Shown piece by piece: positions 35,760 to 48,053 of a DNA stretch of 64,000 bases; positions within the stretch are counted from its first letter, which is position 1; each line of letters starts with the position of its first letter. Source of the stretch: DASZHJ01 sp963735465 (lineage in GTDB: Bacteria > Pseudomonadota > Alphaproteobacteria > ATCC43930 > CGMCC-115725); assembly GCA_963735465.1 (NCBI GenBank), contig CAVTLA010000001.1:3968001-4032000 (forward strand). The letters are read 5' to 3'. Position numbers and translations under genes: made by a program. The notes beneath the pieces were generated by a model. It worked only from the letters and a program-made list of their open reading frames with translations. It was not told the DNA's origin and searched no databases.

Positions 35760-36514
35760 GTCACGGCCTCCGCGGTGCCGAGATAGGCCTCCTGCACCGC
35801 GGGATTGTCGCGGATATCCGCCGGCGCGCCGCTGGCGAGGACGCGGCCGTTCACCATCACCGTCAGCACCGCGGCCACGGAGAAGACCGCGTCCATGTCG
35901 TGCTCCACCAGCAGCACCGCGTGGGTCTCGGCGAGGCGGCGGATGAGATCCACCATGCTGCGGGATTCCTCGGCGCCCATGCCGGCGAGCGGCTCGTCCA
36001 GGAGGAGCACGCGGGGCTCGGTCGCCAGGGTCATGGCGATCTCGAGCTGGCGCTGCTCGCCGTGGCTGAGGGTGCCGGCGAGGGACATGCGTCGCGCGGC
36101 GAGGTCGACGGCGGCCAGCGCGCGATCCGCCGCGTCGTTGAGCGCCGCGTGGCGCATCGCCGGATGGAGGAGCTGCCGCGCGGACCCGTGCCGCGCCTGG
36201 GCCGCGAGGCGGCAGTTCTCGAAGGCGGTGAAGTCCGGGAAGATGTTGGTCTTCTGGTAGCTCCGCCCGATGCCGAGGCGCGCGATGCGGTCGGCGGCGA
36301 GGCCGGTGATATCCCGGCCGTCGAGCGCGATGCGGCCGGCGCTCGGCCTGAGATCGCCGGAGAGCAGGTTGATGAGAGTGGTCTTGCCGGCGCCGTTGGG
36401 GCCGATCACCGCCTGCACCTCGCGCGCGCTCAAGGTCAGCGAGACGCCGCTCACCGCGGCGAGGCCGCCGAACTGCTTGGAGAGGGCGCTGACGCGGAGC
36501 ACCGGCTCAGCCAT
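35756..36514 (-). CDS. livG: Branched-chain-type ABC transporter ATP-binding protein LivG-like (benzoate operon)
   Basis: 252 residues, full length and unbroken, unlike the LivG at 24 kb. Walker A GPNGAGKTTLINLLSG, then LGIGRSYQKTNIFPDFTAFE, signature LSHGEQRQLEIAMTL (SHGEQ instead of SGGQ, common in LivG) and Walker B VLLLDEPLAGMG. It overlaps livF by four bases and livM by eight. It is part of the aromatic-acid importer. Confidence 0.94.
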   Translation of the reverse strand: MAEPVLRVSALSKQFGGLAAVSGVSLTLSAREVQAVIGPNGAGKTTLINLLSGDLRPSAGRIALDGRDITGLAADRIARLGIGRSYQKTNIFPDFTAFENCRLAAQARHGSARQLLHPAMRHAALNDAADRALAAVDLAARRMSLAGTLSHGEQRQLEIAMTLATEPRVLLLDEPLAGMGAEESRSMVDLIRRLAETHAVLLVEHDMDAVFSVAAVLTVMVNGRVLASGAPADIRDNPAVQEAYLGTAEAVT

Positions 36515-37484
36515 CGGCGGCCTCCGCCTCGGGCACGCGGCGCCACGGCCTGAGGGCGAGGCCGCCCAACCCCTGGGGCAGCACCAGCACGGCGAGGATG
36601 ATGAAAAGGCCCATGGGCAGCAGCCAATGCCGGGTGAGATCGGCGAAGAGGTCCTGCAGCAGCGCCAGGGCGAAGGTGCCGAGGATCGGGCCGAAGAGCG
36701 TCCCCATGCCGCCGAGGATCACCATCATGAGGACGCTGCCGGACTGCTGCCAGCCCAGGAGGTCCGGGCTCACATAGCCGTACTGCGCCGCCGCCAGATG
36801 CCCCGCCGCCCCCGCCAGCGCGCCCGCCAGCACGAAGGCCGCGAGCTTGTAGCGGAAGACCGGGAAGCCCAGCGCGCGCATGCGATGCTCGTTGGCGCGG
36901 ATGCCGCGGATCGCGTGGCCGAAGAGCGAGCGCAGGACGACGCGCAGCAGCGCATATGTGGCGAGCATGGCGACGAGGGCCACGTAATAAAACTGCACGC
37001 GGCTGCCGAGATTGAACGGCGTCCAGCCGAGGATCGCCGCATCGGGCTTCACGTAGATATAGGCGCCGTCGGAACCGCCGAGCCGCTTCGACCCCGTGGC
37101 GAAATAGAAGAGCATCTGGGCGAAGGCGAGCGTCACCATGATGAAGTAGACGCCTGAGGTGCGCAGCACCAGGGCGCCGATGACGAAGGCCGCGGTCGCC
37201 GCCACCGCCATCGCCGCCAGCAGGGACAGCCAGAAATTCGCCGCCTGGTATTCCGGCGAGAGCAGCATCAGCGTATAGGCGCCGAGGCCGAAGAAGGCGG
37301 CATGGCCGAGGCTGACGAGGCCGGTGAATCCCACCAGGAGGTCGAGGCTCATGGCGAAGATCGCCAGGATCATGATCTTGGCGACGAGCTGCAGATAGAA
37401 GGTGGCGCCCACCAGGGGAAAGAGCGCCAGGCCGAGGGCGCCAACGAGAAGCGCGATCCGAACCGGCAGCGACGAGGCCCGCAT
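36507..37484 (-). CDS. livM: Branched-chain-type ABC transporter permease LivM-like (benzoate operon)
   Basis: 325-residue membrane permease with LDLLVGFTGLVSLGHAAFFG, LRTSGVYFIMVTLAFAQMLF, the ATPase-contact loop HAIRGIRANEHRMRALGFPV, and GGMGTLFGPILGTFALALLQ. The next gene upstream, livH, ends one base before this start, and the end overlaps livG by eight bases. It is one half of the transmembrane pore of the predicted aromatic-acid importer. Confidence 0.94.
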   Translation of the reverse strand: MRASSLPVRIALLVGALGLALFPLVGATFYLQLVAKIMILAIFAMSLDLLVGFTGLVSLGHAAFFGLGAYTLMLLSPEYQAANFWLSLLAAMAVAATAAFVIGALVLRTSGVYFIMVTLAFAQMLFYFATGSKRLGGSDGAYIYVKPDAAILGWTPFNLGSRVQFYYVALVAMLATYALLRVVLRSLFGHAIRGIRANEHRMRALGFPVFRYKLAAFVLAGALAGAAGHLAAAQYGYVSPDLLGWQQSGSVLMMVILGGMGTLFGPILGTFALALLQDLFADLTRHWLLPMGLFIILAVLVLPQGLGGLALRPWRRVPEAEAADG

Positions 37485-37485
37485 C

Positions 37486-38358
37486 TCAGGCGCGTCCGAA
37501 CAGCCCCGCGGGCCGCCACAGCAGCACCGCCGCCATCAGCATGTAGACCGTCATGCCCGCGACCTCAGGCGCCAGCACCTGGCCGAAGGTGTCGGCGAGG
37601 CCGATCAGCAGCGAGCCGAGGAAGGCGCCCTTGATCGAGCCGATGCCGCCGATCACCACCACCACGAAGGAGACGATGAGGATCTGGTTGCCCATGCCGG
37701 GATAGACCGAGGCGACCGGCGCCGCGATCATGCCGGCAAAGGCCGCGAGCGCCACGCCTCCGGCGAAGACGATGCGGTAGACGAGGCCGATGTCGATGCC
37801 GAGGAGCGCCACCATCTCGCGGTTGCTGGATCCCGCCCGGATGGTCATGCCGAGGCGGGTGCGGCCGATCACCAGCGCCAGCAGCGCCGCCACCGCGAGG
37901 CAGACCGCCGACATCAGCAGGCGATAGGCGGGATAGGAGAGCGTGTCGGTGAGGGGGATCGAGAAGGCCAGGAACTTCGGCACCGCGATGCCGTGCACGT
38001 CGTCGCCGACGAGCAGGCTGCGCAGCTCCTCCATGATCAGGATCAGCCCGTAGGTGAGCAGCACCTGATAGAGATGATCCCGGCGATAGAGCCGCCGGAA
38101 CAGCAGCATCTCCAGGGCGAGGCCGATCGCGACGCTGAGGGGAATCCCCAGGAGGATCGCAACCCAGAGATTGCCGGTGAGCTCCGTGAGGGAGAAGGCG
38201 AGATAGGCCCCCATCATGTAGAAGCTGCCATGGGCAAGATTGATGATGCCCATGATGCCGAAGATGAGGGTGAGGCCGCTCGCCACCAGGAACAGCAGCA
38301 AGCCGTACTGAACGCCGTTCAGGATCTGGATGAGGAAGAAGAGGAAGTTCTCAGTCAT
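37486..38358 (-). CDS. livH: Branched-chain-type ABC transporter permease LivH-like (benzoate operon)
   Basis: 290-residue permease. It opens QILNGVQYGLLLFLVASGLT, then LIFGIMGIINLAHGSFYMMG. The loop RTRLGMTIRAGSSNREMVAL and the block GGIGSIKGAFLGSLLIGLAD are LivH hallmarks. It is 63 bp from livK; that short gap contains repeated AACTGACAACT-like motifs of unknown role. It works with LivM as the pore. Confidence 0.94.
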   Translation of the reverse strand: MTENFLFFLIQILNGVQYGLLLFLVASGLTLIFGIMGIINLAHGSFYMMGAYLAFSLTELTGNLWVAILLGIPLSVAIGLALEMLLFRRLYRRDHLYQVLLTYGLILIMEELRSLLVGDDVHGIAVPKFLAFSIPLTDTLSYPAYRLLMSAVCLAVAALLALVIGRTRLGMTIRAGSSNREMVALLGIDIGLVYRIVFAGGVALAAFAGMIAAPVASVYPGMGNQILIVSFVVVVIGGIGSIKGAFLGSLLIGLADTFGQVLAPEVAGMTVYMLMAAVLLWRPAGLFGRA

Positions 38359-38421
38359 CAGTCGTCAGGTATCAGACTTTAGCGCGATCTGAAAACTGAC
38401 AACTGAGAACTGACAACTTCT

Positions 38422-39636
38422 TCACGCCATCATCTTGCAGCCGCGCGAGGGATCGGAGAGCGCCTTCACGGCGACGCTGACGTATTTGTTCTCGAGGCCC
38501 TCGACCTTGCGCAGGTACATGTCCTGGATCGGATTGTGGGACTTCGAGAGGGTGAACTTGCCGCGCGGGCTGTCGATGACGGTCCGCTCCATGGCCGCCA
38601 CCAGCTCCTTCCGCGCGCCGAGATCGCCCTTGACCGCCGTGAGGCCCGCCACCAGAAGCTGCCCGGTGTCGTAGCCCTGGACGGCGTAGACGTCGGCGTC
38701 GCGGCCGGACGCTTTCTTGAAGGCCGCGCGGAAGGTCTTGTCCTTGGGCACGTCGAGGCCGTCGGCGTAGTGCAGCGTGGTCTCCATGCCCTGGGCCGCC
38801 TCGCCCTGGGCCTGCAGCGTGCCGTCGGTGAGGAAGCCCGGGCCCACCAGGGGGATGGTCTTGCGCAGACCCGCGGCGTGGTAGTCCTTGACGAAGCTGA
38901 CGGCGCCGCCGCCGGCGAAGAAGGCGTAGACCACATCGGGCTTCGCCGCGGCGATCTGGGTCAAGAGCGCCTGGAACTCGACCTGCGGGAACGGGAGATA
39001 GAGCTCCTGCTCCACCTTGCCGCCGCCGGCTTCAAAACCCTCCTTGAAGCCGCCGGTGGATTCCTTGCCGGCGGCATAGTCCCAGCTGATGACGACGGCG
39101 CGCTTCTGGCCGCGACCGCCCGCCACCTTGCCCATGGCGAAGCCGGGCTGCCAGTTGGAGAACGAGGTTCGGAAGATGTTGGGCGCGCAGAGCGGTCCGG
39201 TCGCCGCCTCGAGACCGGCATTGGGGATCAGCAGCATGGTGTCGTTGTCGGTCGCCACCTTGACCATCGCGGCGGCGACGCCCGAGTGCACGGTGCCGAT
39301 CAGGAAATCGACCTTGTCGCGCACCACCAGCTTGTTGGCGTTCTCGGTGCCTTTCGGCGGCTCGGATTCGTCGTCGACCACGGAATATTCGATCTCCCGG
39401 CCGCCGAGCTTGCCGCCGTTCTCTGATATCGCCAGCTTCAAGGCCTCGTCGATGTTCTTGCCCAGCGCCGCGTAGGTGCCGGTGTAGGGCAGCATGAGGC
39501 CGAGCTTGATCTTGGCCTGCTGCCCGATGGCGAAGCGCGCCGGCACGAAGGTGGCGGCGGCGGCGACGCCGGCGGTGGCGGCGATGCCGCCGATAATGCG
39601 GCGCCGGCTCGGCTGGTGAATGCGATGACTGGTCAT
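38422..39636 (-). CDS. livK: ABC transporter substrate-binding protein, LivK-like (benzoate operon)
   Basis: 404-residue family 1 periplasmic binding protein. A Tat-like signal (HQPSRRRIIGGIAATAGVA) precedes a mature part starting IKLGLMLPYTGTYAALGKNI. Typical binding-cleft regions follow: VDFLIGTVHSGVAAAMVKVA and DVYAVQGYDTGQLLVAGL. Similar proteins encoded next to benzoyl-CoA genes bind benzoate or hydroxybenzoates; that ligand is inferred from context. The gene begins 38 bp after bclA and has a GGAGGG ribosome site. Confidence 0.92.
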   Translation of the reverse strand: MTSHRIHQPSRRRIIGGIAATAGVAAAATFVPARFAIGQQAKIKLGLMLPYTGTYAALGKNIDEALKLAISENGGKLGGREIEYSVVDDESEPPKGTENANKLVVRDKVDFLIGTVHSGVAAAMVKVATDNDTMLLIPNAGLEAATGPLCAPNIFRTSFSNWQPGFAMGKVAGGRGQKRAVVISWDYAAGKESTGGFKEGFEAGGGKVEQELYLPFPQVEFQALLTQIAAAKPDVVYAFFAGGGAVSFVKDYHAAGLRKTIPLVGPGFLTDGTLQAQGEAAQGMETTLHYADGLDVPKDKTFRAAFKKASGRDADVYAVQGYDTGQLLVAGLTAVKGDLGARKELVAAMERTVIDSPRGKFTLSKSHNPIQDMYLRKVEGLENKYVSVAVKALSDPSRGCKMMA

Positions 39637-39674
39637 GACGTTTCCCTCCTGATGTCCCCCTGTTGAGGCGGCGG

Positions 39675-41253
<1,579 letters not shown>

Positions 41254-41366
41254 TCGATACGCCTCCCAAACCGGCGCCGATTATTGAGGCGCCCTTCCCC
41301 GTCGAAGTCTCGCCCGGATGGTCGCCGGGGGGAAGGTGTCCGTCAAGCAATATGGTGCAGGTGGGG

Positions 41367-41387
41367 CGTGAAACAGGATTTATAGTG
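41367..41387 (-). promoter_or_regulatory. Box-regulon promoter element upstream of bclA
   Basis: Read toward bclA, the 21 bp are CACTATAA, four bases, then TGTTTCACG. The same two blocks with the same spacing and orientation stand before boxR. TATAAA is a candidate -10. The element overlaps the stop codon of the preceding gene and leaves about 115 bp of leader. A TGCA motif (41356-41359) follows, a sequence linked to BoxR/BzdR-type operators. Confidence 0.55.
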
Positions 41388-42190
41388 CCTGATCCAGCCG
41401 CCGCGATTCACCGTTTCGGGCAAGGGATCTCTTTTCCGAAAGATAGGCGATGAAGGCGCCGGCGGCGTTCAAGAGAACAGCGAGATAGTCCAGGTACCGC
41501 AGCTGTCCCCAAATCGCGATACCGAGAAAGACGAGGGCGGGAACGGCCACGACAATCCCGATGAACACCCATAGGGCTGCTCGGCGTCGATCCTCCGGCG
41601 CGACGTGGATGCCGACTTGAATGCCGAAACGAGCCGCAAACACGACCGCCAGATATAGGGTGCTGGCAGCCTTCCACCACAGGCCGAGCGCCAAGCCCGA
41701 TACCAGCACGACCATGTAGGTGGCGATCATCGCCGCGACCGCCGCCACCCACCGAAGAATGGTCCGCGGTTCAGCAAACGGTCGGAGATGGGCGCCCAGC
41801 ATGCCGAAGAGCGGCAAGCTGTAGGAACTGAGAAACCCAATAACCGGTGGTACGCCCGCCTGCGATTCTCGAGTCGGGCAAGAGATCGAAAAGATCTGCG
41901 CAGAAGAAAAATATCACGACTGCGACGGTAGACAGCGCACCGTGGAGTAGGTTCCGCTCCCTGACGTAGATCGCCGAGATATAGCCTGAGATCACCGCGG
42001 CAACTGCGGGCAGAGCGGTCCCAATGTAGAGGCTGACGCCAGTCAACTCGAGGTGCTCCAGGCCTTTGACGCCTTGCGTCGCCAGGACCTCCACGAGCTC
42101 GACCAACACAAAAAGCACCATCATGGCGACGAAGAACAAGACGTGGGCGATATTGCCGATCAGCACTCCCTTCACGGAAATCCTGTCCAT
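41380..42190 (-). pseudogene. Multi-pass membrane protein of unknown function (one frameshift)
   Basis: 269 residues after removing one base between about 41850 and 41875. About seven hydrophobic segments: IGNIAHVLFFVAMMVLFVLV, LYIGTALPAVAAVISGYISA, STVAVVIFFFCADLFDLLP, then in the next frame PPVIGFLSSYSLPLFGMLG, AAMIATYMVVLVSGLALGLW, AALWVFIGIVVAVPALVFLG and LDYLAVLLNAAGAFIAYL. The base composition is clearly less GC-rich than the flanking box genes, hinting at separate acquisition. No domain is recognised and a box-pathway role is doubtful. An internal ATG at 41817 could make the second half look like a separate gene, but hydrophobic sequence continues before it. Confidence 0.65.
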
Positions 42191-42325
42191 TGTCGTCGCT
42201 CCCCCACCGCACCCGGAATGAGTGCTGGTCTGGATGCTTTTCTAGTAAACGGGGGTGAATACCGGGTTAATCGCCGGTGGGCGGGGCATCAGCGCCAGCA
42301 GCCGCGGCAAGGGATCGATCGGGTG

Positions 42326-43378
42326 CTAGCGAGCCGGCTCCAAAGTGGCCGCCAGCACAGGCCCACGCGGCTTCCAGGCCAGCGCCCGCTTCTCCACCAG
42401 GTGCCAGGACAGCAGCGCCGCCAGCGCCGTAACCGGCAGCGCAATGAAGAATAATGCCGGCCAGCTGGTGCCGGGGCGCAGATAGAGCACGGTCTGCTCC
42501 ACCGGCCAGCCGTAGATGTAGAGGCCGTAGGAGAGGTCGCCGAAGCGGGCGGCCGGGATCACCGGAAGCGCGGGATTGAGGGCGAGGTAGAGCACGAGAT
42601 AGCCGCCGAAGATCGGGAACAGCAGCAGGAAGGCGCCGAGCGGCACGGACGCGACGAGACCGATGAGCGCCAGCAAAGCCAAGCGCCCGTTCAGGATGCC
42701 GCGATCCCGGAGCTTGTAGAGCGCCATCCCCATCACGAAGAAGGCGAGCATCCAGCCGACGCTGCCGATGAACTCGTAATAGGTCGTGGTGTCGAACCAG
42801 AGGCAGACCATGCCGACGGCGATCAGCGCCGCCAGCACCGGGAGCCGCATCAGGCGCAGCTGCCCGAGCGCCGCCACCAGCAGGTACATCACCATCTCCA
42901 CCGGCAGGCTCCAGAGTGGGCCGTTGACGATGTTGCCGATGTCGCCGCCGGTGAACCACACGCCGGGCAGGCCGTTGTGGTCGGTGTTGACCAGGAGGTT
43001 GGCGACCAGGAAATCCCAGGTGTCGGAGGCGGACAAATACGCCGCCGGCGCAAGGCTGGTGACCAGCGGCCCGAGGCCGAAGGTGAGGACGAGGATGCAG
43101 ACGGCAAGCCCGGGATAGAGGCGCAGGCTTCGCTTCACGAGATAGCGCGGCAGGGATCCCGTCTGCTCCCAGCTCTGCGTCACCAGGTAGCCTGATATCA
43201 CGAAGAAGACGAAGACGCCGACCACGCCGAGGCTGGTCTGGCCGCCGGTCAGGACCATCAGCGGCTCGATGTCGAGGCGCCCGGTGGCCAGGAAGATGGC
43301 GTGGGAGAAGATCACCGCCGTCGCCGCCAGCAGGCGCAGCGCGTCGAAGTTGTTGTGGCGGGTCACCGGGACTCCCAT
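42326..43378 (-). CDS. Acyltransferase family 3 (OafA/NolL-like) membrane protein
   Basis: 350-residue polytopic membrane protein. The N-terminal RHNNFDALRLLAATAVIFSHAIFL and the VFVFFVISGYLVTQSWEQTG block are hallmarks of the acyltransferase-3 family, which O-acylates surface polysaccharides or lipids. About ten TM segments follow. The catalytic His of the family is the one in FSHAIF. It is 59 bp downstream of the flavodoxin gene on the same strand but has no obvious link to benzoate degradation. Confidence 0.9.
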   Translation of the reverse strand: MGVPVTRHNNFDALRLLAATAVIFSHAIFLATGRLDIEPLMVLTGGQTSLGVVGVFVFFVISGYLVTQSWEQTGSLPRYLVKRSLRLYPGLAVCILVLTFGLGPLVTSLAPAAYLSASDTWDFLVANLLVNTDHNGLPGVWFTGGDIGNIVNGPLWSLPVEMVMYLLVAALGQLRLMRLPVLAALIAVGMVCLWFDTTTYYEFIGSVGWMLAFFVMGMALYKLRDRGILNGRLALLALIGLVASVPLGAFLLLFPIFGGYLVLYLALNPALPVIPAARFGDLSYGLYIYGWPVEQTVLYLRPGTSWPALFFIALPVTALAALLSWHLVEKRALAWKPRGPVLAATLEPAR

Positions 43379-43437
43379 GCGGCGTCGAGACTAGGGGAGA
43401 ACGGGCGGCGGTGCCTCGGTATTTCCTCCCGGCATCC

Positions 43438-43911
43438 TCACGCCGCCGCGGATTGCGACCCGAACCCGCGCAGCCATTCCCGTGCCCACTCCACCGCCAC
43501 CTCCTCGGGGATGGTGCCGGCGCTGGCGTCGTGGAGGAGGATCTCGCCCTGGCGGCGGGCGCCCAGCGCGGTCAGGAGCTTGTCGAACTGCTTGCCGCCG
43601 AAGCAGAAGGTCTGGGCATAGGTGTGGTCGCCCAGCGCGATGACGCCGTACTCGATCCGGCTGAGGTCGGGCTGCGCCGTCTCGACCGCGGCGAAGAAGT
43701 CCCGGGCATTGTCGGGGACGTCGCCCTGGCCGTAGGTGGAGGTGCAGATCAGGAACCGGCCGGCGCGCTCGAAGGCCTCGGGCATCAGCCGGTCCATGGG
43801 GAGGATTTCCACGGCGGCTCCCTCGGCGACGAGGGCGTCTTTCACCTCGTCCGCCACCAGCTCCGCGGTGCCGGTCATGGTGCCCACCAGGATGGTCAGC
43901 TGGACGCCCAA
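43438..43911 (-). CDS. Flavodoxin (MioC-like), candidate electron donor of the box pathway
   Basis: 157 residues with an FMN-binding flavodoxin fold: phosphate loop VGTMTGTAELVADEV (10-24), STYGQGDVPDNARDFF, and ALGDHTYAQTFCFGGKQFD, the last two forming the isoalloxazine pocket. It is divergent from boxR, and the 122-bp gap contains overlapping promoters and TGCA/GCATG motifs, so it may be under BoxR control. With the FprA-type reductase downstream of boxB, it could form an NADPH-to-BoxB electron chain in place of BoxA. That role is inference. Confidence 0.88.
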   Translation of the reverse strand: MGVQLTILVGTMTGTAELVADEVKDALVAEGAAVEILPMDRLMPEAFERAGRFLICTSTYGQGDVPDNARDFFAAVETAQPDLSRIEYGVIALGDHTYAQTFCFGGKQFDKLLTALGARRQGEILLHDASAGTIPEEVAVEWAREWLRGFGSQSAAA

Positions 43912-43937
43912 GATCGCGAATCTCCTCCCGTAATGGG

Positions 43938-44002
43938 CTGGACCGGCCCGGAAAAGTCACTATAATGCATGTTTCACGGCTCGCAAGCATGATAATACAT
44001 GC
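43938..44002. promoter_or_regulatory. Divergent box promoter/operator region
   Basis: Plus strand: CTGGAC (43938-43943), a 17-base spacer and a perfect TATAAT (43961-43966) drive boxR-boxC-boxB. The sequence from 43958 reads CACTATAA, TGCA, TGTTTCACG, matching the element before bclA. Minus strand: TTGCGA and TATAGT with a 16-base spacer point toward the flavodoxin gene. TGCA (43966) and three GCATG/CATGC motifs overlap both promoters and are good BoxR site candidates. Confidence 0.6.
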
Positions 44003-44033
44003 CTGATCGAGGCCGACTCGGGAGCGAGACGCC

Positions 44034-44933
44034 ATGGCGGCACCGGCAAAGCAGGCGGACAAGCGCGAGGCGGAGGCCGCCGACGCCGTCTATCTCGCCC
44101 AGCTCGGCGAGCGCATCCGCGCCGCCCGCGCCCGGCGCGGCATGACCCGCAAGATCCTGGCCCGGGACTCCGGCGTCTCCGAACGCTACCTCGCCCAGCT
44201 CGAGACCGGCCAGGGCAACATCTCCATCATCCTGCTGCGCCAGGTAGCCCAGGCCATGGGACTGCCGCTCACCGACCTCGTCCGCGAGGGGCCGGAGCAG
44301 CCGGTGGAGTTCGCCCTGCTGGTGCAGACGCTGGCGCGGCTCCAGCCGCCGGCGCTGGCGGAGGCGCGAAAGCTGCTGGCGGCGAATTTCGGCGCCGCGG
44401 TGGAGCGCGAGCGGCGCCACCGCATCGCCCTGATCGGCCTCCGCGGCGCCGGCAAGTCGACCCTGGGCGCCCGCCTCGCCAAGGACCTGGGCGTCCCCTT
44501 CATCGAGCTCGACCGCGAGATCGAGCGCATTGCCGGCATGAGCCTCGCCGCCCTTTTCGATCTCTACGGACAGAGCGCCTATCGCCGCCACGAGCGCCGC
44601 GCCCTGGAGAGCGTGATCGAATCCCACGAGCGCGCGGTCATCGCCACCGGCGGCAGCCTGGTCTCGGAGCCCGGCACCTTCGACCTCCTGCTCTCCGCCT
44701 GCTTCACGGTCTGGCTGACCGCCCGGCCGGAGGAGCACATGAGCCGGGTCATGGCCCAGGGCGACTTCCGCCCGATGGCGGACAGCGAGGCGGCGATGGA
44801 GGATCTCCGCCGCATCCTCGACGGCCGCGCCCAGCTCTACGCCAAGTCCGACACCACCATCGACACCAGCGGTAAGACCGTCGACGCCAGCCTCCGCGCC
44901 CTCAAGGTCGCGGTGGGCGGGACGGCGGCGTGA
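44034..44933 (+). CDS. boxR: BoxR: benzoyl-CoA-responsive regulator (HTH plus shikimate-kinase-like domain)
   Basis: 299 residues with the BoxR/BzdR architecture: N-terminal XRE HTH (about 24-83: LGERIRAARARRGMTRKILA, SGVSERYLAQLETGQGN), a linker, then a shikimate kinase-like domain with Walker A GLRGAGKST (135-143) and LDREIERIAGMSLAALFDLY. In characterised systems this domain binds benzoyl-CoA and releases a repressor from the box promoter. The stop lies 17 bp before the boxC ATG, so it is the first gene of the catabolic operon it likely controls. Sequence is intact. Confidence 0.93.
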   Translation: MAAPAKQADKREAEAADAVYLAQLGERIRAARARRGMTRKILARDSGVSERYLAQLETGQGNISIILLRQVAQAMGLPLTDLVREGPEQPVEFALLVQTLARLQPPALAEARKLLAANFGAAVERERRHRIALIGLRGAGKSTLGARLAKDLGVPFIELDREIERIAGMSLAALFDLYGQSAYRRHERRALESVIESHERAVIATGGSLVSEPGTFDLLLSACFTVWLTARPEEHMSRVMAQGDFRPMADSEAAMEDLRRILDGRAQLYAKSDTTIDTSGKTVDASLRALKVAVGGTAA

Positions 44934-44950
44934 CACCAAGGGAAAACGCG

Positions 44951-46598
<1,648 letters not shown>

Positions 46599-46599
46599 C

Positions 46600-48030
46600 A
46601 TGGCGATCGACTATCAGGAGCGCATCCCCAACAACGTCGATCTCGGCGAGAACCGCACCCTGCAGCGGGCGCTGGAGCAGTGGCAGCCGCGCTTCCTCGA
46701 CTGGTGGCGGGAGATGGGCCCGTCGGATTTCGCCGCGGCGGACGTCTATCTCCGCACCGCCACGTCCGTCGATGCCAAGGGCTGGGCGACCTACGGCACG
46801 CTGCGCATGCCGGACTATCGCTGGGGCATCTTTCTCGCCGAGCCGACGGCGGACCGCGCGATCGGCTTCGGCGACGAGATGGGGAAGCCTGCCTGGCAGC
46901 AGGTGCCGGGCGAGCATCGCTCGACGCTTGCGCCGCCTGATCGTGACGCAAGGCGATACCGAGCCCGCCTCGGTGGAGCAGCAGCGGCTCCTCGGCCATA
47001 CCTGCCCGTCGCTCTACGACCTCCGCAACCTGTTCCAGGTCAACGTCGAGGAAGGCCGCCATCTCTGGGCGATGGTCTATCTGCTGCACGCCTATTTCGG
47101 CCGCGACGGCCGCGAGGAGGCGGAGGAGCTGCTGCAGCGCCATTCCGGCGACGCCGACAAGCCGCGCATCCTCGGCACCTTCAACGAGCCGATCACCGAC
47201 TGGCTCTCGCTTCTTCATGTTCACCTACTTCACCGACCGCGACGGCAAGTTCCAGCTCAAGAGCCTGGCGGAGAGCGCCTTCGATCCGCTGTCGCGCACC
47301 TGCCAGTTCATGTTGACGGAAGAAGCGCACCACATGTTCGTGGGCGACACCGGCATCGCCCGGGTGATCAAGCGCACGCTTGAGGTGATGAAGGAGCTCG
47401 CGCACGCGAGGACGCCGCCACCGATCCGCGCCGCCGGCGCCGTCGATCTCGGCACCTTGCAGCGCTACCTCAATTTCTGGTTCAGCTCGTCCCTCGACCT
47501 CTTCGGCTCGGAATCCTCGTCGAACGCCGCCAGCTATTTCGCGACCGGCATCAAGGGACGGCCCGACGAGAGCCAGTATCCCGATCACGTCGCGACCGAC
47601 GCGGTCGCCAGTGTCGAAATGCCCGACGGCAAGGGCGGCACGACCACCGAAGAGCATTCCCCTGCGCAACGCCATGAACGAGGTGGTGCGCGGCTCCTAT
47701 GTCCGGGATTGCGAGATCGGCGTGAAGCGCTGGAACCGCCTGATCGAGAAGGCGGGCTACACCACGACGCTGCGCCTGCCGAGCCCGCGCTTCCGCCGCT
47801 CCATCGGCGCCTGGGCCGGGGTTCCCGTCACACCATCAGGCGAGATCATCGCCCGCGACGACTGGGACCACCGCCAATCCCAGTGGCTGCCGACCGAGAG
47901 CGACCGCGTTTTCATCCGCAGCCTGATGCAGAAGGTGACCGAGCCCGGCAAGATGGCCGGCTGGATCGCCCCGCCGGACCGCGGGATCAACAATCTCGGC
48001 GTCGACTACGAGTATGTGCGGCTGCAGTGA
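46600..48030 (+). pseudogene. boxB: BoxB: benzoyl-CoA 2,3-epoxidase, oxygenase component (three frameshifts)
   Basis: Di-iron monooxygenase that epoxidises the ring of benzoyl-CoA. Removing single bases near 46928, 47210 and 47649 gives 475 residues, matching BoxB. Landmarks in successive frames are IDYQERIPNNVDLGENRTLQ, RALEQWQPRFLDWWREMGPS, YDLRNLFQVNVEEGRHLWAM, FMLTEEAHHMFVGDTGIARV (Glu and His ligand region) and NAMNEVVRGSYVRDCEIGVK. Ligand-bearing E-x-H helices (EEGRH, EEAHH) are intact. It requires two electrons per turnover from a reductase. A palindromic repeat separates it from the FAD reductase gene. Confidence 0.93.
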
Positions 48031-48053
48031 GGGTGTTGCGGCATCGACATGCT

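Noticed and set aside
41380..41817. Second half of the frameshifted membrane protein as its own 145-residue gene
   Set aside because: The same frame carries hydrophobic, family-like sequence for about 15 residues before this ATG and no ribosome site is seen. One frameshifted gene explains both parts.
43438..43911. Flavodoxin as part of a sulfite reductase or biotin synthesis system
   Set aside because: No cys or bio genes are near. The shared regulatory region with boxR makes a box role more likely, though this is context only.
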